A stretch of DNA of 7,304 nt from SXXH01 sp041165735 (GTDB lineage Bacteria; Planctomycetota; UBA1135; GCA-002686595), in NCBI GenBank assembly GCA_046341775.1, contig JBKDQQ010000117.1:1-7304 (forward strand), in the 5' to 3' direction. The notes beneath the pieces were generated by a model. The model was given only the letters and a program-made list of their open reading frames with translations, made no database searches and was not told the DNA's origin. The position numbers and the translations under genes were made by a program. This document shows positions 1 to 6,347 of the stretch, piece after piece; positions within the stretch are counted from its first letter, which is position 1; every line of letters starts with the position of its first letter.

Positions 1-2
1 AG

Positions 3-1931
3 CGTGCGCGTTGTTTAAGGGCCAGGCCCGGTGCCGCGCACGTGGGTGCCGTGTGGCACGGCGGGTTGCGCGGGGGCGGGGGCGGCGCGTCGGGCGGCGC
101 TTCGGGAGGAGGCGGCTCGGTGCGGGTCTGGGAGATGTCGACCTCCGGGGGGGTAGGCGGCGGCTCGGTGAGCTTCGGCGGCGGAGGGGGCGGGGGGGGC
201 GGCGGAGGCCCGGCGGGCCTTGTCAAGGAAACAGGACAAGCCGGCGGCGCCAAGCAGGGCGGCTCGGCGACCGCGGCCCAGTCGGGCGGCGCGCAGTGGG
301 ATCCGCGCCTCGGCTCGCAGGAGAACACCATCGAGGACCATCCGATCTCGCGCGCCGTGGAGTCGCACTATCGCTTCCGCGGCGTGCTCGGCACGTCCTC
401 GCACCTCCAGCCCGCCGGAACCTTGGTGTTGCCGGTGGTCGCCATGCCGGACGCGGGGCCGGATGGCGGTCGCCCCGGGCGCAAGGACGCCGTCTTCCTC
501 TCCGGCCCCGCGCCCGACCACCCGGGTTGGCCGCTGGTCGTTCATCGCGCGCACATCCCCGCGCCGCTCGTGGGCACCACCGCATGGGAGCAGGTCGAGG
601 GCGTGTCGCGTCCGCAGGGCATCGCCAACCAGGCGGGTGGTCCCGTGGCGGAGGACCCGCAGTTGCTGAACCGCTGCTGGTTGGCGTTCGAAGACCGTTC
701 GCCCGAGCCCTTCCTCGGCTTGTCGACCAGCCAAGGGCAATCCGGCCAGCAAGCCGGTCCGCCCGCGAGCGGCGAGTCGCGCCTCCTCGCGCGCATCGCG
801 TGCTTCCCTTCCGGCGAGCGTCCGCGCCTCGTGTCGGGCTACGCGGTCGGTGGCGCAGCGAACGGCCTGCCGGGCACGGTGCCGTCGGCGCTCGTGGACG
901 AGGTGGTGCACGGCGACCACCAGTTCGGGCGCGCGACGCCCAACGTCGACCCGGAAGCCGCTGCGGGCGCGACCCTCGTGCTGGCGCAGGCGATCTCCGC
1001 CGACGACGACTCGATCCTCGTCGCGCCCACCGCGGCGCGCTTGGCGCTGGGCGTCTTCGGCGGCACGCACGAGTTCCTGTCCGACCTGCCGGTCGACGGT
1101 GGATTGATCAGGATCGGCGACGAGATCATCGGCTACTCGCAGCTCGACGCGTCGACCGGCACGATCACGGTGGCGACCAATGGCCGCGGCATGCTCGGCA
1201 CGGATCCCGGTCCGCACCAGCCGACGGAACCCGTCTCCGTGCTGGAGCACTTCGTGGTGTCCACCCTGTCCGCCGGGATCGGAGCGGGCGACTCGGCGCT
1301 GCCGCTGCTCGGCATCGACGACTTCCCGCCCGAGGGCCTGGTGCGCATCGACGACGAGCTCGTGCATTACACGCGCGTGTCGCCCGCGGTGCTCGAGATG
1401 CCGCGCGCCTCGCAACAGCCGGGGCTGCGCGACGAACGCGGCTCTGGCCTGTTCCGCGGGCGCCACGGCACGCAAGCGGCGGCGCACGAAGCCGGCGCAC
1501 TCGTCGTGCTGCATCCCTGCCGCTACCCCGACCGCTGGGCCGACGGCGCCGATGCGCCGGAGATGGCCTACTTCTCCTTCGCGCAGGAGCATCCAGCGGC
1601 CTGGTGGACCGGCGTGTTCTTCGCCGCGAGCGAGGTGGACGGCGTGCGCCTGCGCGCCTTGCAGAAGAGCCGTCCCGAGGCGCCGTGGGACGCGGATCCC
1701 GAGGAGGACGCGCGCCTGCGGTTGCTCGAGCGCGGCGACAAGGACGGCGGCGCCATCCCGATCATGGTGCAGTCGGATCGGGTCGAATGGCGCATCCACG
1801 CGGTCTACGACCAGCGCGCGTTCGACGCCGTGGCGGGGCTCTCGCACGGTTGGAAGCGCACGCCCAAGCTGCGCATGCATTCCGTCTTCTACTACGCGCC
1901 ATCGACGACCCTGAGGAGGATCGACCGGTGA
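3..1931 (+). CDS. Glycine-rich, repeat-containing protein of unknown function, probably pseudopilin-associated (5' end uncertain or partial)
   Basis: I do not recognise a named family. The frame is open from the left edge. The first GTG is at 42 and an ATG lies at 135, so the true start may be outside the window. A TTA codon at 15-17, rare in this GC-rich DNA, makes the first few codons doubtful. Numbering from the GTG at 42, residues about 7-58 are Gly/Ser-rich, with eleven glycines in a row at 177-209. The middle (residues about 311-402 and 407-491) holds two divergent copies of a beta-rich motif of the form IRIGDE-I-Y...TV...RG--GT---H. The C-terminus has an EWRI stretch followed by WKRTP and FYYAP, which looks like the end of a secreted or pilus-type protein. 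The stop codon overlaps the GTG start of the GspJ-like gene, so the two are co-translated. I infer a surface or pseudopilus-associated role. It could also be a large pseudopilin whose leader lies upstream of the window. Confidence 0.75.
   Translation, partial: RARCLRARPGAAHVGAVWHGGLRGGGGGASGGASGGGGSVRVWEMSTSGGVGGGSVSFGGGGGGGGGGGPAGLVKETGQAGGAKQGGSATAAQSGGAQWDPRLGSQENTIEDHPISRAVESHYRFRGVLGTSSHLQPAGTLVLPVVAMPDAGPDGGRPGRKDAVFLSGPAPDHPGWPLVVHRAHIPAPLVGTTAWEQVEGVSRPQGIANQAGGPVAEDPQLLNRCWLAFEDRSPEPFLGLSTSQGQSGQQAGPPASGESRLLARIACFPSGERPRLVSGYAVGGAANGLPGTVPSALVDEVVHGDHQFGRATPNVDPEAAAGATLVLAQAISADDDSILVAPTAARLALGVFGGTHEFLSDLPVDGGLIRIGDEIIGYSQLDASTGTITVATNGRGMLGTDPGPHQPTEPVSVLEHFVVSTLSAGIGAGDSALPLLGIDDFPPEGLVRIDDELVHYTRVSPAVLEMPRASQQPGLRDERGSGLFRGRHGTQAAAHEAGALVVLHPCRYPDRWADGADAPEMAYFSFAQEHPAAWWTGVFFAASEVDGVRLRALQKSRPEAPWDADPEEDARLRLLERGDKDGGAIPIMVQSDRVEWRIHAVYDQRAFDAVAGLSHGWKRTPKLRMHSVFYYAPSTTLRRIDR
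972..1247 (+). repeat. Protein-level repeat, copy 1 (IRIGDE...RG-GT motif)
   Basis: This copy runs from TLVLAQAISADD to PTEPVSVLE. Its core is GGLIRIGDEIIGY followed by a TGTITV strand and GRGMLGT, then a histidine three residues further on (DPGPH). The order is a short strand with an Asp-rich turn, a glycine, a basic-acidic beta hairpin, a TV strand, RG-x-GT and a His. Copy 2 in the same gene and a third copy in the next gene follow the same order. The similarity is in amino acids, not in DNA. I judged it by eye. Confidence 0.6.
1260..1514 (+). repeat. Protein-level repeat, copy 2 (VRIDDE...RG-GT motif)
   Basis: This copy runs from STLSAGIGAGD to AGALVVLH. The core is EGLVRIDDELVHY, then a longer loop containing LRDERGSG, then LFRGRHGTQAAAHEAGALV. 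The ending GT-x-AAAH-x-x-GA is the most complete form of the motif in this window. It starts four residues after copy 1 ends, which indicates a tandem arrangement. The loop between the two halves is longer than in copies 1 and 3. Confidence 0.6.
1913..1920 (+). promoter_or_regulatory. Shine-Dalgarno for the GspJ-like gene
   Basis: GAGGAGGA sits seven bases before the GTG at 1928. It is a near-perfect match to the anti-Shine-Dalgarno sequence. It supports this GTG as the start, although the ORF is open far upstream. Confidence 0.8.
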
Positions 1932-3061
1932 GCGCGCGCCACGGCAAGCACGCGCGTCGCGAGCCGCGCGGCGGATTCACGCTGGTCGAGCTGCTGCTCG
2001 CCACGGGGCTGCTCGCCTTGCTCGTCATGCTGGTGTTCCAGCTCTTCGATCGGACCTTGTCGCTGTGGCGCACGGGCGAGACACGGCGCTCGACGATGGA
2101 GCAGGCGACCGTGGTGGCCGATCTGCTGGCCGACGACCTGCGCAGCCTGGAGCCCGGCGCTGCGGGCGATCTGGTGGTCGAGTGGACGCGGCACGACCTC
2201 GATGCCGATGGCGTGCTCGACGCGGCTTGGCCGCGCGTGCGCATGGTGCGCATCGCCGGCGCCGCGGAAGTGTCGCGCCTGCGCCAGCAACTTTCGCTCG
2301 AGCGCGCCGAGGAGCAGCCCGACGCGTCGCTCGGTCCCGTGCTCGAAGCGGCCGGCCCCGAACTGGTCGAGGTGCAATGGGCCGTGGTGCCCGCTTCGCT
2401 GGTCGACCGCGACGCGCGCGCGGAGGGACGCGTGCTGCGCGGCGCGCGGCTGGTCTCCGACACCACGGCCAAGTCCTTCTTCGCCTCCGACTTCTTCGGC
2501 GCCTCTGCCCGACCTCCCGCCGGCACGGCCGAGGAGGTCTGCGGCGGCGTGCTGTGGCTCTCGATCGCCTGCGCCGGCCAATCTTCGGTCGTCAACGACG
2601 GTTGGAGCGTGGGCGGCGAGGCGGTCGACGCGACCGCTTCGTGGGACGCGTGGAACCGCGACAGGCCTGACGCGGACATCCATCCTTGGAACGCGGCTTG
2701 GCCTTGGATGCCCAAGGCGCGCGGGCGCGCCTTGCTTCCGCGGCGCGTGCGCGTGGAACTCGAGATCGAACGCCCGGTGGATCGCCTGCGTCGCACGCGG
2801 CTCGTCTCCGACCTGCGCACGGAGGATCGCCAGCTCGTCGTGGACGACGCGCGGCACCTGCCCGACTTCGAGGACGCGCATCTGCTCCTCGGCGGCGAAT
2901 GGGTTCGCGTGCTGGCGCGCGACGGCGCCAGCCTGACCGTCGAGCGCGGCGTGCGCGGCACCCAGCCCGCGACGCACGCCCGCGGCGCGATGGTGCATTG
3001 GGGTCGCGCGCACGCGCGCGAGGTGGTCGTCGGCGTCCATCGCGAGGATTGGAACCTGTGA
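1928..3061 (+). CDS. GspJ/PulJ-like prepilin (type II secretion minor pseudopilin) with a C-terminal repeat domain
   Basis: The 377-residue product has a basic leader and a class III prepilin signal. The predicted cut is after G16 and gives FTLVE, with the key Glu at mature position +5. A hydrophobic helix follows to about residue 41. A prepilin peptidase would cleave and N-methylate it at the inner membrane. The region after the helix (STMEQATVVADLLADDLRSLEP) is the amphipathic extension typical of GspJ/PulJ minor pseudopilins, which sit near the pilus tip with GspI and GspK. The protein is much longer than usual for GspJ (about 200 residues). The excess includes a Trp-rich stretch (residues about 239-260) and a C-terminal repeat-like module (294-359). 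The GTG start is chosen for its Shine-Dalgarno sequence, the GTGA overlap with the gene before it and the correctly placed leader. The 3' end overlaps the next pseudopilin gene. The prepilin class is well supported. The exact assignment to GspJ rests on gene order and leader style. Confidence 0.88.
   Translation: MSARHGKHARREPRGGFTLVELLLATGLLALLVMLVFQLFDRTLSLWRTGETRRSTMEQATVVADLLADDLRSLEPGAAGDLVVEWTRHDLDADGVLDAAWPRVRMVRIAGAAEVSRLRQQLSLERAEEQPDASLGPVLEAAGPELVEVQWAVVPASLVDRDARAEGRVLRGARLVSDTTAKSFFASDFFGASARPPAGTAEEVCGGVLWLSIACAGQSSVVNDGWSVGGEAVDATASWDAWNRDRPDADIHPWNAAWPWMPKARGRALLPRRVRVELEIERPVDRLRRTRLVSDLRTEDRQLVVDDARHLPDFEDAHLLLGGEWVRVLARDGASLTVERGVRGTQPATHARGAMVHWGRAHAREVVVGVHREDWNL
2807..3004 (+). 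repeat. Protein-level repeat, copy 3 (in the GspJ-like protein)
   Basis: Residues 294-359 of the GspJ-like protein run from SDLRTEDRQLVVDD to ARGAMVHWG. They contain LLLGGEWVRV, then SLTVERGVRGTQPATHARGA. The TVERG-x-RGT, the H-x-x-GA-x-V ending and the strand-hairpin-strand order match the two copies in the upstream gene. It lies close to the C-terminus, with only 18 residues after it, and so may be an appended module. Confidence 0.6.
3044..3048 (+). promoter_or_regulatory. Shine-Dalgarno for the GspI-like gene
   Basis: GAGGA lies nine bases before the GTG at 3058, inside the end of the preceding gene. It supports the GTG start and coupled translation. Confidence 0.6.
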
Positions 3062-3546
3062 AGGCGCGCACGCGATCCGCCGGCGGGCGAGCCGGCTTCA
3101 CCATCCTCGAGGTGCTGGTCGCCATGGCCATCCTGCTCGTCGGCATGACCGCGGTGCTCGGGTTGCTGACCTTCGGCGCGGCCCTGACGCGCACGGCCGA
3201 ACTGCGCAACGAAGGAGCTTCCGCGGTGGAGTCCGTGCTCGCGGACCTCGAGGAGTCGTTCTTCCCCCTCGACGCGCAGGGAGCGCTGCAGGATCCCCGG
3301 CCGATCCTCGAGCGCCCCCTCGCGGGCCTGCCCGGCCTCGCGTACAGCGCGCGGGCCGAGCGCAACCCGGATCGCCCGCGCGAGTGGCGGGTCGACGTGG
3401 AGGTCAGTTGGCTCTCGGCCGGGGTGCGCCGCGACCGCACCTTCCGCACCATCCTCGTGCAGGAGCTGCCGTTCGGCGAGCGCTTGCGCCGCCGGCTCGC
3501 CAATCCTCCCGCCGCGCCCTCGCCGTCCGCGGAGCCTGCGCGCTAG
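3058..3546 (+). CDS. GspI/PilV-like prepilin (minor pseudopilin)
   Basis: The 162-residue product has a short basic leader that would be cut after G13 to give FTILEVLVAMAILLVGM. The Glu is at mature position +5, and the FT-x-LEVLVA-x-AIL pattern is typical of GspI/PilV. The hydrophobic helix ends near residue 40. It is followed by LTRTAELRNEGASAVESVLADLEE, an amphipathic helix, and then a small beta domain (EWRVDVEVSWLS...RTFRTILVQEL). A Pro/Ala-rich tail ends the protein. GspI is usually about 120-130 residues, so this one is slightly long. In type II secretion systems GspI and GspJ pair directly, which fits the GTGA overlap with the GspJ-like gene. The GTG start is supported by GAGGA nine bases upstream and by the leader length. 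A type IV pilus PilV role is the main alternative. Confidence 0.88.
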   Translation: MKARTRSAGGRAGFTILEVLVAMAILLVGMTAVLGLLTFGAALTRTAELRNEGASAVESVLADLEESFFPLDAQGALQDPRPILERPLAGLPGLAYSARAERNPDRPREWRVDVEVSWLSAGVRRDRTFRTILVQELPFGERLRRRLANPPAAPSPSAEPAR

Positions 3547-3581
3547 GGAGACTTGCACGCCTCGTCCGCCCCGGCCTCGGC

Positions 3582-3587
3582 TATCCT
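3582..3587 (+). promoter_or_regulatory. Possible -10 box upstream of the exported zinc-motif protein
   Basis: The 53-base gap after the GspI-like gene contains TATCCT, twelve bases before the ATG at 3600. A TTGCAC lies at 3553-3558, but the 23-base spacing is too long for a standard sigma-70 promoter. If the box is real, the transcript leader would be only a few bases long. That would fit the lack of any Shine-Dalgarno sequence before this gene. Confidence 0.3.
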
Positions 3588-3599
3588 CATCCTGCAACG

Positions 3600-5177
3600 A
3601 TGCGAACGACCATGACGATCCCGATCCTGTCCGTGGCGCTTTCCCTGATCCTCGCCTCGTCGTCCGGCGCGTCGGCGCAGGCTCCCGCGGCTTCGGCCGC
3701 TCGTCAAGAATCCTTGACGATGCTGCGCCTGCGCGATGGTTCGATCCTCTGGGGGCGCGTGGTCGAGCACGACCCCGACTCGCTGGTCTACTTGCGCGCC
3801 GACACGGGCGGTCGCCATCGGCTGGGCTGGAGCCTGCTCGACCCGGTCGAGGAGAAGGAGCTGAAGGCTGGCTTCGGCTACGTCGACGTCGTGGCCGACG
3901 AGTTGATGGTGCCGGCCGAGGTGCTGACCACCACGGACGGGGTCCAGTACGTCGGCGTCGTCCTGCAACGTTCCGGCGACGCGATCCTCGTCAAGACCGC
4001 GTCGGCGACCGTGCCTGTGCCCAAGTCGCGCCTCGCCGGCGCGCCGACGCCGACGATGGTCCCGGCGCGCGAGGTGTACACCAAGGACGAGCTGCATGCG
4101 CAGAAGTTGGCGGAGGTCGACCTCGCCACCGCGGCCGGGCGGGTGGAGCTCGCCCTGTGGTGCGAACGCACCTTGGACTTCGCGCGGGCCGTGGAGAACT
4201 GGAGCAAGGCCGCCGAGCTCGATCCGACGCACCGCGCCGACGAGGTGGCGAACGGACTGGTGCGCGCGGGCGAGAAGGCCATGCGCGCCGACCAGATCGA
4301 GTGGTTGGCCAACGTGGATGCGTTGGTCGCGCGCAAGCGCTTCGACGAGGCCCTGACCGCCGCGGAGGCCTTCGCGGGCAAGTTCCCCGACAGCCCCCTG
4401 CGGCCCGATGCCAAGCGCGCCCTCGATCGCGCAGCCAAGGCGCGAGACCGCTGGATCGCCGAGCGCGCCTGGAGCTTGTGGAACGCGCAAGTGGGCAAGG
4501 CCGCGCGCGAGTTGTCGGTGAGGGCGACGCTGGCCGAAGTGCTCGCCGCGTTGGAAGGCAAGTTCAAGGAGGACGTGCTCGCCGGCGTGGTCAAGGAGCT
4601 GGGCAAGTCGACCAAGGAGGCGACGCCGGAGGTCGTGACGCGCGCCTTCGCCTCTCGCAGGAAGGAACGCTGGTTGCGCGCTTCGTATGGACAGGGGACG
4701 TGGCTCCTCGGCAAGGACCGCGCCTTCAAGGGGGGCTCGGACGAAGACGAGCCCAAGCAGGCTCCGGTCAACGAGCGCGACGCCGAGCGGCTGGAGCTCG
4801 AACAGCGCCTCGCCCGATTCATCGAGAACCAGCAACTCGCGCGCTCCACGCAAGCCGGACCCGGCGAGGAAGACGAGCGCGAGACCTTCTGGGCCGAGCT
4901 GCCCTCGACTGCGCGCCAGAATTGGATCCTCGCGTACTACGCGGAGAATGGCGGCGACTTCGAGCTCGCCCCGAAGCCGTTGCTCTCGGCTTGCCGCGAG
5001 TGCGGCGGCACCGGCACGCGCCAGATGTCGATCGTCGGCGCCAATCCGGCCGGCAATGCGGCCAACCAGCAAGGTGGCGGACGCGGAGGGGCCGGCGCCG
5101 CGCAGGCCACCGACACTTTCGTGGAGTGCGCGGGCTGCCACGGCATCGGCATCGTGCGCCGCATCTCCTACCGCTGA
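3600..5177 (+). CDS. Exported protein with two beta-barrel-like modules, TPR-like helices and C-terminal CxxCxGxG motifs
   Basis: This 525-residue product is not a named family that I recognise. Residues 1-28 form a Sec signal peptide with an Ala-rich cleavage region (ASAQA). Residues about 42-80 (LRDGSILWGRVVEHDPDSLV...) and 108-147 (TTDGVQYVGVVLQ...) look like two copies of a small Sm/SH3-like beta barrel. Residues about 175-285 are helical and TPR-like (FARAVENWSKAAELDP). A charged helical stretch continues to about 428. A Trp-rich block (FWAELPSTARQNWILAYYAENGGDF, 430-454) precedes two cysteine motifs, CRECGGTG (465-472) and CAGCHGIG (510-517). They are separated by a flexible Gly/Ala/Gln-rich loop. 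Two CxxCxGxG motifs are what a DnaJ zinc-finger half-site would show, so zinc binding is likely. The second also reads CxxCH, a c-type heme motif. The ATG is chosen because it begins the signal peptide. There is no clear Shine-Dalgarno. The stop overlaps the next gene, which suggests a shared job in the cell envelope. Confidence 0.85.
   Translation: MRTTMTIPILSVALSLILASSSGASAQAPAASAARQESLTMLRLRDGSILWGRVVEHDPDSLVYLRADTGGRHRLGWSLLDPVEEKELKAGFGYVDVVADELMVPAEVLTTTDGVQYVGVVLQRSGDAILVKTASATVPVPKSRLAGAPTPTMVPAREVYTKDELHAQKLAEVDLATAAGRVELALWCERTLDFARAVENWSKAAELDPTHRADEVANGLVRAGEKAMRADQIEWLANVDALVARKRFDEALTAAEAFAGKFPDSPLRPDAKRALDRAAKARDRWIAERAWSLWNAQVGKAARELSVRATLAEVLAALEGKFKEDVLAGVVKELGKSTKEATPEVVTRAFASRRKERWLRASYGQGTWLLGKDRAFKGGSDEDEPKQAPVNERDAERLELEQRLARFIENQQLARSTQAGPGEEDERETFWAELPSTARQNWILAYYAENGGDFELAPKPLLSACRECGGTGTRQMSIVGANPAGNAANQQGGGRGGAGAAQATDTFVECAGCHGIGIVRRISYR
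4992..5150 (+). other. Paired CxxCxGxG region (zinc or heme)
   Basis: Codons at 4992-5015 encode CRECGGTG and codons at 5127-5150 encode CAGCHGIG. The 37-residue loop between them is Gly/Ala/Gln-rich. The four cysteines could coordinate one zinc ion, as a pair of DnaJ-type repeats does. The histidine directly after the fourth cysteine is the only feature pointing to heme. Confidence 0.65.
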
Positions 5178-6280
5178 TGCGTCGCATGCAACCCAGCCTC
5201 GCCCGCACGACCGCGGCCCTCGCCCTCGCCTGCATCTGCGGCGCATGCGCATCGCGCAATCCCGGGCGTGCGTCCATCGACGCGGCATCGGCAGCCACGG
5301 TTCCGCCGGTCGCCACCTCCGGCCAGTCTCCGGCGAGCGCGACGGCGCCCGGCGACGCGAGCGTGGTGGCGACTCCCGTCTCGCGACCTTCCGCGCCAGC
5401 GACCACGGCATCGAGCACGGCCTCGACCGGAGCGGGCGGCGGCCCGACCGCCCCGGGGACGCAGGTCGATGGGGCGTCCGAACCCTTGGTGGCCGTCGTC
5501 GCCGGGCGTCCCGTCTACGTGTCCGAGCTGCTGACGCAGTGGGTCTACGCTCGCAACTTCGAGGTGCTCAAGCAACTCGACAACCTCGCGCTGGGACGCA
5601 TCGTCGCCGCCGAGGCCCAACGCCTGGGTGTGACCGTGCCGCCTTCGCTCGTCACCGCCGCCGCGGAGGAGTCTGTCGTGGCGCTCGAGGCGGAGGTCAA
5701 GAAGAAGAACCCCAAGCTCGGGTTCGACACCTACGTCGATCGCGTGCTCGGTCTCGATCCCATCCGCTACCGCGAGCGCCTGCGCGACGACGCACTGCGC
5801 CAGTTGCTCGCGGATCGCGTGGCGCGCGCCTGGTTGCTCGGCTCCGAACGACGCGAGGTGCGCATCATCGTCGCCAAGGACGAGTCCGTGCGCGACGCCG
5901 TCCAGAAGGAACTCGCCGCGAACCGGGACTTCTCCGAGGCCGCTCGCGAGCATTCATCGGATCCCTCCGGCGCGCTCGGCGGACGCATCCCGCCCGTCGT
6001 GCGCGGCGACGCGCCCATCGCCAAGCTCGCCTTCTCGAACGAGGTGAAGCGCGTCGTCGGTCCGATCCAGGAAGCCGGGCGCTGGCTTTTCCTGGTCGTG
6101 GACGAGGAGCCGGCCGTCGTGGCCGGCGGATGGGATCGGATCGCCGCGCAAGTCGAGACCGACCTGCGCTCGCGGGCCGTCGACGAGTTGGAGATCGCCC
6201 AGTGGCGCGGTGCCATGCAAGCCCGCTACGAAGTGGACTTCCAACCGTTCCTGCGACTCGTCGGCCAACTCCCTCGCTGA
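5177..6280 (+). CDS. SurA/PpiC-like periplasmic lipoprotein with a degenerate parvulin domain
   Basis: The 367-residue product begins with a basic and hydrophobic segment followed by cysteines at 19, 21 and 24 (ALACICGACASR). This suggests a lipoprotein signal, although no candidate lipobox is ideal. Residues about 27-100 are an Ala/Ser/Thr/Pro-rich linker. Residues about 102-160 (LVAVVAGRPVYVSELL...EAQRLGVTVPPSLV) match the SurA-like N-terminal helical domain. Residues about 226-312 match a PpiC rotamase domain, including FSEAAREHSSDPSGALGG. The family catalyses prolyl isomerisation or acts as a chaperone for envelope proteins. Here the two histidines of the classical parvulin site appear replaced: R229 stands where Pin1 has H59, and W303 where it has H157. 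The GGDLG motif is GGRIP. A chaperone role is therefore more likely than catalysis. The start overlaps the stop of the preceding gene (TGATG). A second ATG at 5186 would also keep the signal peptide. Confidence 0.85.
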   Translation: MRRMQPSLARTTAALALACICGACASRNPGRASIDAASAATVPPVATSGQSPASATAPGDASVVATPVSRPSAPATTASSTASTGAGGGPTAPGTQVDGASEPLVAVVAGRPVYVSELLTQWVYARNFEVLKQLDNLALGRIVAAEAQRLGVTVPPSLVTAAAEESVVALEAEVKKKNPKLGFDTYVDRVLGLDPIRYRERLRDDALRQLLADRVARAWLLGSERREVRIIVAKDESVRDAVQKELAANRDFSEAAREHSSDPSGALGGRIPPVVRGDAPIAKLAFSNEVKRVVGPIQEAGRWLFLVVDEEPAVVAGGWDRIAAQVETDLRSRAVDELEIAQWRGAMQARYEVDFQPFLRLVGQLPR

Positions 6281-6320
6281 ACGCCGCGGTCGGCCCGCGT
6301 GTCGCGTCGCGCGGCCACGC

Positions 6321-6329
6321 TGGTACCAT
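6321..6329 (+). promoter_or_regulatory. scpB: Possible extended -10 box upstream of scpB
   Basis: TGGTACCAT lies in the 67-base gap before scpB and fits an extended -10 (TGn plus TAnnnT). It ends 18 bases before the ATG at 6348. No clear -35 is visible at the expected spacing. It resembles the TATCCT box before the gene at 3600. Confidence 0.3.
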
Positions 6330-6347
6330 GCGCAGGCAAGAAGCACC

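Noticed and set aside
16..18. TAA in the first frame, possibly the end of a preceding gene with the glycine-rich gene starting at GTG 42
   Set aside because: Only five codons are visible before it, and there is no Shine-Dalgarno at a proper distance from 42. It cannot be decided from this window, so the gene is reported as open at the left edge.
15..1880. Long open frame on the - strand across the first gene
   Set aside because: It is Arg/His/Ala-rich with no recognisable motif. It is the antisense shadow expected from GC-rich coding DNA, and the + strand frame has GTGA coupling and coherent repeats.
11..1927. Upstream extension of the GspJ-like frame to position 11
   Set aside because: The extension is Arg-rich shadow sequence. 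The GTG at 1928 has a strong Shine-Dalgarno and places the prepilin leader correctly.
1762..3597. Long - strand frames opposite the two pseudopilin genes
   Set aside because: The translations are low-complexity Arg/Ser/Pro/Ala-rich sequence, while the + strand encodes unmistakable prepilin leaders.
5127..5141. Calling the exported protein a cytochrome c from CxxCH alone
   Set aside because: The motif is also the second of two CxxCxGxG repeats, which favours a zinc site. It is kept as a finding and not as a functional call.
3543..5411. Long - strand frame opposite the exported zinc-motif protein
   Set aside because: No signal peptide or family motif is visible in it. The opposite strand has a signal peptide and paired cysteine motifs.
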